Shown here piece by piece: positions 1 through 9,315 of a stretch of DNA of 64,000 nt. The notes beneath the pieces were generated by a model, which did no database searches, was not told where the DNA came from, and was given only the letters and a program-made list of their open reading frames with translations. Both the position numbers and the translations under genes were made by a program. The stretch lies in the NCBI RefSeq assembly GCF_014648435.1, contig NZ_BMRC01000008.1:310001-374000 (forward strand), given 5' to 3'. Position 1 is the first letter of the stretch; every line of letters starts with the position of its first letter. The stretch is from Nonomuraea spiralis. GTDB lineage: Bacteria > Actinomycetota > Actinomycetes > Streptosporangiales > Streptosporangiaceae.

Positions 1-301
1 CGCCCAGTGGAGCCGGGCGAACCCCTTGCCCGGCGTACGCGTGAAGCCGCAGGGGGTGACGGACATGGGACGTGCTCCTCGGCCGGACGAGACGTGATCG
101 GCGCCTACCTTACGCCCGTTTTACTCATCAGTAGACAGACGGGCAGCTTTCGCATGACGGGCGGCGCAGGTCGTGGGGCGGAGGGTTCCCAGTTTTCCTA
201 CAGGAACTTATGGCACGGTAGTGCTCGGGGTTTATTAAGGTGTCAATAATCCGACCCGGCCCCTATGCCAGACAAGTCGTGACTACGAAAGGTTTGCGCG
301 G
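1..301. other. 5' end of window, no supported gene
   Basis: No reading frame here has convincing codon use or a recognisable product. The last 100 bases are relatively AT-rich just before the first gene and probably hold the promoter of the glycosyltransferase operon, but I see no clear -35/-10 pair. A GAAAGG lies about 8 bases before the ATG at 302 and is its likely SD site. Confidence 0.5.
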
Positions 302-739
302 ATGCTCTCGCCCCGCCGACTGGCAGCGACCGCCGCACTTCTCGGAGTTGCGGCTGCCGGCGTACTCGTGCTCCTCGTCCTGGCCGGCCTGCTCACGTTC
401 GGTGCGGCGGCTGCCGTCGCGGGGTTCGCGGTCACGCTGGCCGCCCTCGCCCTCCTGCTGCTCACCGTGCGCCGCGTGGACGGCAAGGCGCACCGGATCG
501 ACCTGCGGATGAAGAAGCACGAGGCCGAGCTCGCCCGCGCCACCGCCGCCATCAAGAACCTCGACTCCCGGCTGGAACTGCTGGTGCAGGCCGTCGAGGA
601 GTCCGCCGCGCGCCGGGCCGACGACATCGGCGCGATCCTCGCCTCGCTCGGCGAGGACCGGGTGCACGCCATGACCAGGGCGCGAGAGGTCGAAGAGCTG
701 CGCGAGGAGGTCCGCGCGCTGGCCAAGGGCCTGGCATGA
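302..739 (+). CDS. Small membrane protein with C-terminal coiled coil
   Basis: A 145-residue protein of no recognised family. Residues about 7-32 and 33-56 are two hydrophobic stretches that would form a membrane hairpin. From about residue 60 to the end the protein is charged and helical, with a heptad-like pattern rich in Glu, Arg, Leu and Ala, typical of a coiled coil. It is the first gene of a four-gene operon: its stop overlaps the next start as ATGA at 736-739. The three following genes are large glycosyltransferases, two with C-terminal coiled coils, so I infer it may act as a membrane anchor or chain-length partner for them. No catalytic motif is visible. Confidence 0.75.
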   Translation: MLSPRRLAATAALLGVAAAGVLVLLVLAGLLTFGAAAAVAGFAVTLAALALLLLTVRRVDGKAHRIDLRMKKHEAELARATAAIKNLDSRLELLVQAVEESAARRADDIGAILASLGEDRVHAMTRAREVEELREEVRALAKGLA

Positions 740-2232
740 CGCGCGTCCGGCACAACGACTACGGGGTGCTGTCCCCGCCCGCGATCGGGGACTGGAAACC
801 CGAGCTGAGCGTGTCGGTCGTCATCCCGGCCTACGACTGCCAGGAGGCGCTGGAGCGTACGGTCTCCGCGCTGGCCGCGCAGACGTATCCGGCCGGGCTC
901 GTCGAGATCGTGGTCGCCGACGACGGCAGCACGCCGCCGGTCGAACTGGCCGACGCCCGCGTCGTACGGGTGCGCGACGGCTGGGGACGCGGCGCGGCCC
1001 GGCAGACCGGGCAACTGGCCGCCACCGGCGAGGTGATCCACTGGCTGGACTCCGACATGATCCTCGCGCCGGACCATCTTGAGGCGCACATGCGCTGGCA
1101 CCACCTGATCGACCACGCGGTGGTGATCGGCGACACCCGGTTCGTGTCGGCCCCCGGCGAGGAGGGCACCCGATCGGAGTACACGAGGAAGACCCTGGAC
1201 TCGACCCGGATGCTCAAGGACGCCGGGACCGGCGCGTACCTGCTGCACACGGGGGCCTCCTCGTCCGTACGCGCCGAGTTGCTGCGGGCGGCGGGCGGCG
1301 TGGACGCCACGCTCAACATGGCCGAGGACACCGAGCTGGGCTACCGGCTGGCCCAGGCGGGAGCGGTGTTCGTGCCCGATCCGCAGGCCAGGGCGTGGCA
1401 CGTCGGGCCGTCCACGGTGATGCTGCGCGAGAAGGAGGTCCACCGGCACAACTGGTCCTACCTGGGCGACCTCATCCCGGATCTGCGCTGGTTGCGCGGC
1501 CATCCGCGCCGCCACTGGCGGGTGCCGTACGTCCAGGTCGTGGTGGGCGCCACGACGTACGAGGAGACCCGGGCGAGCGTGGACGCGGCGCTGGCCGGCA
1601 CGCTGCCCGACGCCGCCGTCACACTCGTCGGCGCGTGGGGGAAGCTGACCGGCGGACGCCGGTCCAGCCTGGACGACCCGCTGCTCGACCTGCGGCTGCT
1701 GCACAACCTGTACGCCCACGAGCCCCGCGTCGTGTTCGCGGAGAGCGAACCGGTCTCCGTCACCCCGACCCCGTTCCTGCTGCGGCTGCCCGCCGGATGG
1801 GTGCTCGGCGCCGACACCCTCGCCGGGCTCGTCCGGCTGGCCGACGAAGACCTGCTCGGCCTGGTCTGCCTCGCGCTCGCGGAGGACGCGGACGGGGTGG
1901 TGGCCGCCCGGCTGGAGCGCACGGCCGCCTTCGCCCGGGCCGCGCGCTTCGAGGGCGCGACCGACGACCTGGTGGACGAGCTGTTCGGCGCGCTGTGGGT
2001 CGAGGGCGGCGAGTACGGCCTCAGCACCGTCGAGGAGGCCGGCCCGCTGACCGGCGACCCGGCCAAGTGGCGCGCGCTGGCGGCCCGTCGGCAGGCGGAG
2101 ATCAAGGAGCTGCGGGCCACGGCCGACCGGCTCGCCGCCGAGGTCGAGCGTCTGTCCGGCCCTCGGGACGAGGAGGACCCCGCCCGCGGCCCGCTGAGCT
2201 CGCTGATCAGGCACCTGCGGAGCGCGGGGTGA
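736..2232 (+). CDS. Family 2 glycosyltransferase with second GT-A-like domain and coiled coil
   Basis: 498 residues. The N-terminal GT-A domain shows VVIPAYD at 28-34, ADDGS at 61-65, the metal-binding DSDM at 105-108 and AEDTELGYR at 196-204, the usual GT2 acceptor-site region. From about 250 to 430 follows a domain that opens with VPYVQVVV and resembles another GT-A fold but lacks an obvious DxD; it probably binds but does not catalyse. Residues about 440-475 are coiled coil. The gene is closely paralogous to the one at 4190. Sugar and acceptor cannot be read from sequence; from context I infer a teichoic or teichulosonic acid-like wall polymer. It is coupled to both neighbours by 4-base overlaps. 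Confidence 0.88.
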   Translation: MTRVRHNDYGVLSPPAIGDWKPELSVSVVIPAYDCQEALERTVSALAAQTYPAGLVEIVVADDGSTPPVELADARVVRVRDGWGRGAARQTGQLAATGEVIHWLDSDMILAPDHLEAHMRWHHLIDHAVVIGDTRFVSAPGEEGTRSEYTRKTLDSTRMLKDAGTGAYLLHTGASSSVRAELLRAAGGVDATLNMAEDTELGYRLAQAGAVFVPDPQARAWHVGPSTVMLREKEVHRHNWSYLGDLIPDLRWLRGHPRRHWRVPYVQVVVGATTYEETRASVDAALAGTLPDAAVTLVGAWGKLTGGRRSSLDDPLLDLRLLHNLYAHEPRVVFAESEPVSVTPTPFLLRLPAGWVLGADTLAGLVRLADEDLLGLVCLALAEDADGVVAARLERTAAFARAARFEGATDDLVDELFGALWVEGGEYGLSTVEEAGPLTGDPAKWRALAARRQAEIKELRATADRLAAEVERLSGPRDEEDPARGPLSSLIRHLRSAG

Positions 2233-4193
2233 TCGCCGACCGGGCGCCCGCCGTGCGCCGGACGATCGACGGGCTGCTGGCGGACCTGCCCGGCGCCCGC
2301 GTGTTCCTGGCCGGGATCGAGGGAGCCGGCGGCCTGCCCGACAACGCCGTGGACCTGGACCGCGACCTGCTGGAACCGCCCGCCGAGCCGGAGACGGCCG
2401 GGCACGTCCTCGTGCTGGCCGGGACGCCCGCCGACCTGCGCAGAGTGGCGACCCTGCACAAGCTGCTCCCGCTGGCCGGGCGGGTGGCGGTGTGCGTGCT
2501 CGACACGCCCGCCTCGCATCCGGCCCCGGTGCCGACCCCCACGCCGGCCCACCGCTGGCGGTCGCTGACGGACCTGCGGGTGTACCAGCCCGGGAACCGG
2601 GTGTGGGTGGTGGACGCGCGTTTCTCCGCCGCCACGCCGGCCGGCCGTACGGTGACCGCGACCGCGCGCGCGTTCGCCGGGCACCGGCTGGACGTGATCG
2701 CGGCGCCGGCGGCCGGCATCGCGGGCATCGGGTCGGCCGACTGGCGTCCCGGCGACCCGAACGCGACGCCCGCCGAGGTGAGCGGGCCGGTCCCGGAACG
2801 TGTCGGCGCCCCGGGCAGCGACGTCGTCCTGCGCACGCTGGGCGACGTCCCGGGAGGCGAGACGGCGGGCGTGCCGGGCGACCGGGGCGAGGTCGGGTGG
2901 GCCGGGGATCAGACGCCCATCGAGCGGCCCACGATCGTGGCCGCGAGCTGGGAGAGCATCGGCCGTCCCGGCAGGGCGGGCTCGCCGCTGGCCGACCCCG
3001 ACGTGCTCGGCGAGCCGTCGATGGTCCCGCCCGTGGACGAACGCCTGGTGAACCCCCAGGGCTTCGTGACCACGCCGTCCCGGGGCATGGCCTCGCTGGC
3101 CGAGCACGACGGACGCTGGTCGGTGTTGCTGGACGGCAAGGTCGTGACGGCGTTCGCCGAGTCCGGCGGGGTCACCGACGCCGACGTGGCACGGCTGCGG
3201 CAGGTCCGCGGCGTCGAGGTGAGCTGGCAACATCCGCACAGCGGGCCGCTGGCGGCCGTACGGGTGCTGGCCGGGCTGGCCGCCGCCGGGGTGCCGCTGG
3301 TGACCGGGGCCGTGCCGCGCTGGGCGGGGGCTCTCGGGGACGAGCTGGTCACGCTCCTGCCCGCCGCGCCCGACCTGTCCGACGACCTGCGGCGCGAGGA
3401 GCACAGTATCCGGTTGCGCCGGGCCGCCCTGCGTACCCACGGTGTGGCGGCCCGGTGGGAGCAGCTCGGCGCGCCCGCGCCCGCTCCCCCGCTGACCTCG
3501 GTCCTGCTGGCCACCCGGCGCGCGGACATGGTCGCCTTCGCCCTGCGGCAGATCGCCCGCCAGCGCGACGCCCAGCTCGAAGTGGTGCTCGCGCTGCACG
3601 GCGTCCCCCGGGAGCATCCCGACGTCGCCGCCGCGCTGGCCGCCTTCGACGGCCCGCTGACCGTGTACGAGGCCGACCCCGGGGCCGTCTTCGGCGAGGT
3701 GCTGAACGAGGCCGCCGCCAGGGCCTCGGGCTCGTTCCTGCTGAAGATGGACGACGACGACTGGTACGGCCCCGACTTCCTGGCCGACCTGCTGCTCGCG
3801 CACTCCTACTCGGGGGCGCAGGTGGTCGGCACGGTGCCCGAGTTCGTCTACCTGGCCGCGATCGACGTCACCGTGCACCGCAGCCAGGTCACCGAGCAGA
3901 TCACCAGTTTCGTGGCGGGCGGCACGATCCTGGTGGAGCGGTCGGCGTTCCAGGCCGTGGGCGGGTTCCGTCCGCTGCGGCGTTCGGTGGACACCCAGTT
4001 CCAGGAGGCGTTGCAGGCGGCGGGCGGCCAGATCTACCGCACCCACGGCCTGGGGTACATCCTGCGTCGCGGCCCGGCCTCGGCCCACACGTGGCAGGAG
4101 CCGATCGGCACGTTCCTGCGGCGCAACCGCCGCCAGTGGCGCGGCTTCCGTCCCAGCGCGCTGATGGAGCTGGAGGGGAGCAGCCGCCCATGA
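2229..4193 (+). CDS. Large multidomain protein with C-terminal family 2 glycosyltransferase domain
   Basis: 654 residues from a GTG start that overlaps the previous stop as GTGA. Residues 1-150 are a Rossmann-like alpha/beta region with no clear motif. Residues 150-420 are of unknown fold. From about 420 a GT2-type domain begins (LTSVLLATRR), with the acidic metal-binding cluster DDDDWYG near residue 508, consistent with glycosyl transfer from a nucleotide sugar. The C-terminus is rich in Arg and may sit at the membrane. It lies between two paralogous glycosyltransferases in one operon, so I infer it adds another sugar or the linkage unit of the same polymer. The family is recognised only for the C-terminal third. 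Confidence 0.82.
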   Translation: MIADRAPAVRRTIDGLLADLPGARVFLAGIEGAGGLPDNAVDLDRDLLEPPAEPETAGHVLVLAGTPADLRRVATLHKLLPLAGRVAVCVLDTPASHPAPVPTPTPAHRWRSLTDLRVYQPGNRVWVVDARFSAATPAGRTVTATARAFAGHRLDVIAAPAAGIAGIGSADWRPGDPNATPAEVSGPVPERVGAPGSDVVLRTLGDVPGGETAGVPGDRGEVGWAGDQTPIERPTIVAASWESIGRPGRAGSPLADPDVLGEPSMVPPVDERLVNPQGFVTTPSRGMASLAEHDGRWSVLLDGKVVTAFAESGGVTDADVARLRQVRGVEVSWQHPHSGPLAAVRVLAGLAAAGVPLVTGAVPRWAGALGDELVTLLPAAPDLSDDLRREEHSIRLRRAALRTHGVAARWEQLGAPAPAPPLTSVLLATRRADMVAFALRQIARQRDAQLEVVLALHGVPREHPDVAAALAAFDGPLTVYEADPGAVFGEVLNEAAARASGSFLLKMDDDDWYGPDFLADLLLAHSYSGAQVVGTVPEFVYLAAIDVTVHRSQVTEQITSFVAGGTILVERSAFQAVGGFRPLRRSVDTQFQEALQAAGGQIYRTHGLGYILRRGPASAHTWQEPIGTFLRRNRRQWRGFRPSALMELEGSSRP

Positions 4194-5869
4194 CCGTCCC
4201 CCGCATCCGCGGAAACGACTTCGGCGTCCTGAACCCTCCAGAGCTGGGGGCCTGGGAGCCGGCGCTCACCGTCACCGTCGTCATCCCCGCGCACGACCGC
4301 CAGGAGACCCTGGACCTGACGCTCGCCGCCCTGTCCGCGCAGAGTTACCCCGAGCACCTGCTCGACGTGATCGTGGTGGACGACGGCAGCGCCACCCCCA
4401 TCCGCCTGCCCGAGCTCGTCCCCGGCACGACCAAGCTGATCTCCAGCCCGCCGGGCGGCTGGGGCCGCGCCTGGGCCGTGCAGGCGGGCGTGGACGCCGC
4501 CACCGGCGAGGTGATCCTCGTCCTGGACGCCGACATGGTCCCGCACCGGCGGCACGTCGAGGCCCAGCTCCGCTGGCACCACCTGGCCCCGTACGTGGTG
4601 GGCCTGGGCTGGATCGACTTCACCTCGGCCACCGAGCTGCCCGCGCCGGGCCGGGTCGCCGACGCCCTGGCCGAGGGCGCCGAGGACGACCTGTTCCCCC
4701 TGTCGCCGCACCGCCACGACTGGGCCGAGAAGATCATCAACGACCACGACGGCCTGCGTACGGCGTCCGGGGCGACGGCCGCGCGCGTGCACGTGGGGGC
4801 GACGGCGTCGTACCCGGCGGCGCTGCTGCGCTCGATCGGCGGCCTGGACACCTCGCTGGTCCTGGCCGAGGACACCGAGCTGGGGTACCGGCTGACGCAG
4901 GCGGGCGCGGTGTTCGTCCCGGATCCGGAGTCGCGGGCGTGGCACGTCGGCCTGCCTACCGCGATGCGCGACGTGGCCGCGCTGAAGCGGTACAACGATC
5001 CCTACGTGGCCGACCGCGTCCCGCACCGGCGTTACCTGCGTACGGACGCCGGACGGCAGTGGCTGGTGCCGTACGTGGAGGCGGTGGTGCCGGCGGGCGC
5101 GTACGAGGACACCCGCGCCACCGCGGACGCCCTGCTCGCCTCCTCGATCCCCGACGTGCGCCTCACTCTCACGGGCCCGTGGCCCGCGTTGTCCACCGGC
5201 CGCCGCTCGCCCCTGAACGACCCCGACCTGGACCTGCGCCTCATCAAGGCCACCTTCGAGCACGACCCCCGCGTCCGGCTGGCCACCGAGCCGCCCGCCG
5301 CCACGGCGGCCCCCTTCCGCCTGACCGTCCCGCCCGGCTGGACCCTCGCGCCCGACACCCTCGAACGCCTGACCGCCCACTTGGAGGAGCACGACCTCGG
5401 CGCCCTCTGCCTGGCCCTGGACGAGACCCCGCGGGGAGTGGTCGCCGCCCGCCTGGACCGTACGGCCGCCCTGGCCAGAGCCACCCTGGTCGCCACCCCC
5501 GACGACGACCAGGACGACCTGATCGACGCCCTGTTCGGCCTGGAATGGGCGGACGGCGCGTCGTGGGGCCTGCGCCGCCGCCCCAGCGTCTACCCGCCCC
5601 GCAGGCGCCCGGCGCCGGAGTCGGCCGTGCTCGCCGCCCGGCACGAGAAGGACCTGCTCCTGCACCGCAAGCGGGTGGCCGCGCTGCGCGCCGAGATCGC
5701 CCAGCTCCGCCGGGAGTCCGCCAAGAACGGCAGGGACGCGGCCCGCTGGCGGGAGAAGGCCGAGAGCTGGCGGCGCGAGGCCGTACGGCTGGCCCGCGAG
5801 CAGCGCCGCACGGTCCTGAAACGCGCCGTCCGCCGCGTCCGCGACCTGGCCTTCCCCGCCGGCGACTGA
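4190..5869 (+). CDS. Family 2 glycosyltransferase with second GT-A-like domain and coiled coil
   Basis: 559 residues, starting ATG in an ATGA overlap. Its opening (RGNDFGVLNPPELGAWEP) parallels that of the gene at 736 (RHNDYGVLSPPAIGDWKP). VVDDGS lies at about 62-67, DADM at 113-116, and AEDTELGYR occurs again. A second degenerate GT-A-like domain follows (VPYVEAVVPAG onward), then a long Arg/Glu/Ala-rich coiled coil from about 480 to 545 and a basic tail. Last gene of the four-gene operon; its stop lies 16 bases from the convergent hom stop. The two paralogues probably add related residues to the same wall glycopolymer (inference). Confidence 0.88.
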   Translation: MTVPRIRGNDFGVLNPPELGAWEPALTVTVVIPAHDRQETLDLTLAALSAQSYPEHLLDVIVVDDGSATPIRLPELVPGTTKLISSPPGGWGRAWAVQAGVDAATGEVILVLDADMVPHRRHVEAQLRWHHLAPYVVGLGWIDFTSATELPAPGRVADALAEGAEDDLFPLSPHRHDWAEKIINDHDGLRTASGATAARVHVGATASYPAALLRSIGGLDTSLVLAEDTELGYRLTQAGAVFVPDPESRAWHVGLPTAMRDVAALKRYNDPYVADRVPHRRYLRTDAGRQWLVPYVEAVVPAGAYEDTRATADALLASSIPDVRLTLTGPWPALSTGRRSPLNDPDLDLRLIKATFEHDPRVRLATEPPAATAAPFRLTVPPGWTLAPDTLERLTAHLEEHDLGALCLALDETPRGVVAARLDRTAALARATLVATPDDDQDDLIDALFGLEWADGASWGLRRRPSVYPPRRRPAPESAVLAARHEKDLLLHRKRVAALRAEIAQLRRESAKNGRDAARWREKAESWRREAVRLAREQRRTVLKRAVRRVRDLAFPAGD

Positions 5870-5892
5870 CCGGGCGGGGCAGGCGTCAGTCG
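5863..5892. terminator. Shared hairpin between convergent glycosyltransferase and hom
   Basis: CGACTGAC at 5863-5870 pairs with GTCAGTCG at 5885-5892, an 8-bp perfect stem with a GC-rich 14-base loop. Each arm contains or abuts the stop codon of one of the two convergent genes. There is no U-tract, so it is a candidate bidirectional terminator only. Confidence 0.45.
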
Positions 5893-7175
5893 TCGCCCTC
5901 CACGCGCATCACGCTGGCGACCGCGCGGACGATGTCGAGCTCGCGCAGCCCTTCCATGGTCGCCGTGAGGGCGGCGTCGGTGGCGCGGTGGGTGACGATG
6001 ACGAGCTGGGCGTCGTCGCCGTGGCCCTCCTGGCGGACGGTCTGGATCGACACGTCGTGCTTGGCGAACAGGTCGGCCACCCGGGCCAGCACGCCCGGCT
6101 TGTCGGCCACGTCGAGCGCCACGTGGCAGCGCGTGACCGTGTCGCCCATCGGGTGGACGGCCAGGTCGGCGTAGGTCGACTCCTCGGGGCCGTGGGTGCC
6201 GGCCAGGCGGTTGCGGCCCACCGCCACGAGGTCGCCGAGCACGGCCGAGGCCGTGGGCGCGCCGCCGGCGCCCTTGCCGTAGAACATGAGCTGCCCGGCC
6301 GACTCCGCCTCCACGAACACCGCGTTGTACGCCTCGCGCACCCCCGCGAGCGGATGCGTGCGCGGGATCATCGCCGGGTGCACCCGTACGCCGAAGGAGT
6401 GGCCGTCGTCGGAGCGCTGGCAGATGGCCAGCAGCTTGATGACGTAGCCCATGGCCTTGGCGGAGGCGACGTCGGTCGCGGTGATGTCGGTGATGCCCTC
6501 GCGGTGGACCTTGTCGGCGGTGACCCGGCTGTGGAAGGCCAGACCGGCCAGGATGGCGGCCTTGGCGGCGGCGTCGAAGCCCTCGACGTCGGCCGTCGGG
6601 TCGGCCTCGGCGTAGCCGAGCGTCTGGGCCTCCTCCAGGGCGTCGGTGAAGGACGCGCCCGTGGTGTCCATCTTGTCGAGGATGTAGTTGGTGGTGCCGT
6701 TGACGATGCCGAGCACGCGCTTGACGTGGTCGCCGGCCAGCGACTCGCGCAGCGGGCGCAGCAGCGGGATCGCGCCCGCGACGCTGGCCTCGAAGTAGAG
6801 GTCGCCGTGGCCCCGGCGGGCCGCCTCGTGCAGGGACGAGCCGTCCTCGGCCAGGAGGGCCTTGTTGGCCGTGACGACCGACTTGCCGCGTTCGAGGGCC
6901 GCGACGATGAGCGTGCGGGCCGGCTCGATGCCGCCGATCACCTCGACGACGATGTCGATGTCGTCGCGGGTGACCAGGGACTCGGCGTCGGTGGTGAGCA
7001 GCGCCGGGTCGACGTCGATGTCGCGCTTGCGCCCGAGCCTGCGCACGGCCACGCCGGCCAGCTCGAGCGGCGCGCCGATGCGCGCGGCCAGGTCGTCGGC
7101 CTGCTCGTGCAGGAGCCTGATGACCTGGGAACCGACGACGCCGCAGCCCAGCAGAGCCACTTTCAGCGGTTTCAC
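5886..7175 (-). CDS. hom: Homoserine dehydrogenase
   Basis: 429 residues. Catalyses NAD(P)H-dependent reduction of aspartate semialdehyde to homoserine, the branch to threonine, methionine and isoleucine. The Rossmann motif LLGCGVVGS is at 8-16, TANKALLAE with the conserved Lys at 105 follows, and GIVNGTTNYIL and the substrate-binding GYAEADPTADVEGFDAA are present. The last 80 residues form an ACT domain (GVLARVADLF), the usual site of threonine feedback. The GTG start overlaps the lysA stop as GTGA, so it is translationally coupled to lysA. In many actinomycetes thrC and thrB follow hom; here the glycosyltransferase operon converges instead, so they must be elsewhere. Confidence 0.97.
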   Translation of the reverse strand: MKPLKVALLGCGVVGSQVIRLLHEQADDLAARIGAPLELAGVAVRRLGRKRDIDVDPALLTTDAESLVTRDDIDIVVEVIGGIEPARTLIVAALERGKSVVTANKALLAEDGSSLHEAARRGHGDLYFEASVAGAIPLLRPLRESLAGDHVKRVLGIVNGTTNYILDKMDTTGASFTDALEEAQTLGYAEADPTADVEGFDAAAKAAILAGLAFHSRVTADKVHREGITDITATDVASAKAMGYVIKLLAICQRSDDGHSFGVRVHPAMIPRTHPLAGVREAYNAVFVEAESAGQLMFYGKGAGGAPTASAVLGDLVAVGRNRLAGTHGPEESTYADLAVHPMGDTVTRCHVALDVADKPGVLARVADLFAKHDVSIQTVRQEGHGDDAQLVIVTHRATDAALTATMEGLRELDIVRAVASVMRVEGDD

Positions 7176-8554
7176 AGCTGCCCCCTCAACAGGTCGTCCT
7201 CGGTCTCGCCCCGCACGATCACCCTGGCCCGGCCGTCGGCGACGGCGACCACGGCGGGCCTGGGCAGGTAGTTGTAGTTGCTGGCCAGCGAACGGCAGTA
7301 GGCGCCCGTCGCGGCCACGGCGACCAGGTCACCCGGCGCCAGGTCGGCGGGCAGGTAGAAGTCGCGCACGATGATGTCGCCGCTCTCGCAGTGCTTGCCG
7401 ACCAGGCGGCTGAGCATGGGCTCGGCGTCGCTGGCGCGGCTGACGAGGGCGGCGGTGTACTCGGCGCCGTAGAGGGCGGTGCGCACGTTGTCGCTCATGC
7501 CGCCGTCGACGCTGACGTACGAGCGCAGCCCCTCGACGTCCTTGACCGTGCCCACCTCGTAGAGGGTGATGCCGCCCGTGCCGACGATCGTGCGCCCCGG
7601 CTCGACGGTCAGGCGCGGCACCGGCAGGCCGGCGTCGACGCAGACCTTGGCGACGATCTCGCGCAGGCCGTCGGCCAGCTCCTTGATGTCGGGGGCCTCG
7701 TCGCCCTCGACGTAGGCGATGCCGTAGCCGCCGCCGAGGTCGAGCTCGGGCAGGACCACGCCGTGCTCGTCCTTGATCTGCACGAGCAGCGTGGCCAGGC
7801 GCCGCGCGGCGACCTCGAACCCGGCCGTGTCGACGATCTGCGACCCGATGTGGGAGTGGAGCCCGACCAGGTCGAGCTGCGGCAGGGCGAGGATGCGGCG
7901 CACGGCCTCGGCGGCGGCCCCGGTGTTGAGCGACAGGCCGAACTTCTGGTCGTCGTGGGCCGTGGCGATGAACTCGTGGGTGTGGGCCTCGACCCCGGTG
8001 GTCACCCGGATCATCACCTTGGGCCGCTTGCCGAGCTGCTCGGCGAGGTAGCCGAGGCGGGCGATCTCCTCGTAGGAGTCGACCACGATGTGCCCGACGC
8101 CGCACTCGAGGGCCCGGGTCAGCTCGGCCTTGGACTTGTTGTTGCCGTGGAGGGTGATGCGCTCGGGCGGGAAGCCGACGCTGAGCGCCACCGCCAGCTC
8201 GCCGCCGCTGGCGACGTCGAGCCCGAGCCCTTCCTCAGCCAGCCAGCGCACGATCTCCTTGCACAGGAACGCCTTGCCCGCGTAGTGGACCTCGGAGCCC
8301 TGGAAGGCCGTGGCGTAGTCGCGCATCCGGGAGCGCACGTCGGACTCGTCGAGCACGTAGAGCGGGGTGCCGTGCTCGCGGGCCAGATCGCGCACGTCGA
8401 CGCCGCCGACAGTGAGCGTGCCATCGGTCCGGGTCGACGTTCGGGGCCAGATCGCGGGATTGATCCGGTTGAGGTCGGCGGGCGCCATCGGCGGGCGCTC
8501 GTGGGGCAGCATCTCGGCGTGCCGGTCCCCGGCTGGATGGACGAATCGACTCAC
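7172..8554 (-). CDS. lysA: Diaminopimelate decarboxylase
   Basis: 460 residues. PLP enzyme (fold type III) that decarboxylates meso-diaminopimelate to lysine. Visible motifs are YAGKAFLCKE with the PLP-binding Lys, HSHIGSQI, the phosphate-binding GGGYG, EPGR near the middle of the barrel, and the active-site Cys in KHCESGDI. The start is the GTG at 8554, giving VSRFVHPAGD; a longer frame upstream looks like untranslated leader. The 124-base gap to the ArgS-related gene is unusually AT-rich for this window and may hold a promoter. It is followed by hom with a 4-base overlap, giving a lysine/threonine-family operon. Confidence 0.96.
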   Translation of the reverse strand: MSRFVHPAGDRHAEMLPHERPPMAPADLNRINPAIWPRTSTRTDGTLTVGGVDVRDLAREHGTPLYVLDESDVRSRMRDYATAFQGSEVHYAGKAFLCKEIVRWLAEEGLGLDVASGGELAVALSVGFPPERITLHGNNKSKAELTRALECGVGHIVVDSYEEIARLGYLAEQLGKRPKVMIRVTTGVEAHTHEFIATAHDDQKFGLSLNTGAAAEAVRRILALPQLDLVGLHSHIGSQIVDTAGFEVAARRLATLLVQIKDEHGVVLPELDLGGGYGIAYVEGDEAPDIKELADGLREIVAKVCVDAGLPVPRLTVEPGRTIVGTGGITLYEVGTVKDVEGLRSYVSVDGGMSDNVRTALYGAEYTAALVSRASDAEPMLSRLVGKHCESGDIIVRDFYLPADLAPGDLVAVAATGAYCRSLASNYNYLPRPAVVAVADGRARVIVRGETEDDLLRGQL

Positions 8555-8678
8555 CCGAACGAGGCTATCGGAATCGCCGCCCCTCCCAGGACCGATGCCC
8601 ACGTATCGAGACGCGATCAAGGTCCACAAGCGATATTTTTACGATTTTTCGCGGTTTGGCCGGATATTTTCCGATACA

Positions 8679-9299
8679 TCACAGTCTTTCCGGTCCCACC
8701 AGTACCACCCGTACGGCCTCCGCCAGCCTCAACCGCGCCGTGTGCACCGGCCGGACGGGCTCGTCCCCCACCGGGACGGCGGGCGCGTGCTCGTGGGCGT
8801 CGTGGTAGGCCAGCGCCAGCCGGACCAGGTAACTCTCCCAACCGGGGTCGCGGCTCACGGCCCGTCCGGGCAGTTCGGCCAGCACCCGCAACACCCGCCG
8901 GTCGTAGGGGCCGTCGAGGAGTTCGGGCCGGAACCCGGTGAGCGGCACCCCGAGCGCCCCGGCCCACCGCCGCACCGCGCAGGCGCGCGCGTGGCCGTAC
9001 CGGACCACGAAGCCGGGGTTGTCCCAGGTACGGGGGAAGTCGGGCCAGGCCGGCTCGGGCAGGTCCGGCGGGATCACCGACTCGACGAGCCGCCCCGGCT
9101 CTGCCACGACGATCCGCAGGAAGCCGTTCCCCCGCACCTCGGCCCCGGCCACGCCGGGCACGGCACGTACCCGCGCGGCCAGGTCGTGCGGGGGGATCCG
9201 GCGGCGCAGCGCGGCGGCCGACACGTAGACGGCCTCCCGCTCCCACGTGCCGTCGGGCGCCGGCGGCTCCCCCAGCACCTCGGCCAGCAGGTCGATCAT
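8679..9299 (-). CDS. ArgS-related DALR anticodon-binding protein (NrtL-like)
   Basis: 206 residues. It resembles arginyl-tRNA synthetase reduced to its N-terminal additional domain and its C-terminal DALR anticodon-binding helical domain (ending ARLRLAEAVRVVLV), with the whole catalytic Rossmann core absent: there is no HIGH or KMSK motif. Actinomycetes commonly carry such a protein beside lysA, usually annotated NrtL; in other genera a full argS is found here. It probably binds tRNA but cannot charge it. Function is unknown. The gene follows a glycosyltransferase gene with only 16 bases between and precedes lysA by 124 bases. Confidence 0.8.
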   Translation of the reverse strand: MIDLLAEVLGEPPAPDGTWEREAVYVSAAALRRRIPPHDLAARVRAVPGVAGAEVRGNGFLRIVVAEPGRLVESVIPPDLPEPAWPDFPRTWDNPGFVVRYGHARACAVRRWAGALGVPLTGFRPELLDGPYDRRVLRVLAELPGRAVSRDPGWESYLVRLALAYHDAHEHAPAVPVGDEPVRPVHTARLRLAEAVRVVLVGPERL

Positions 9300-9315
9300 G
9301 ACCTCAGCGTAGGCG

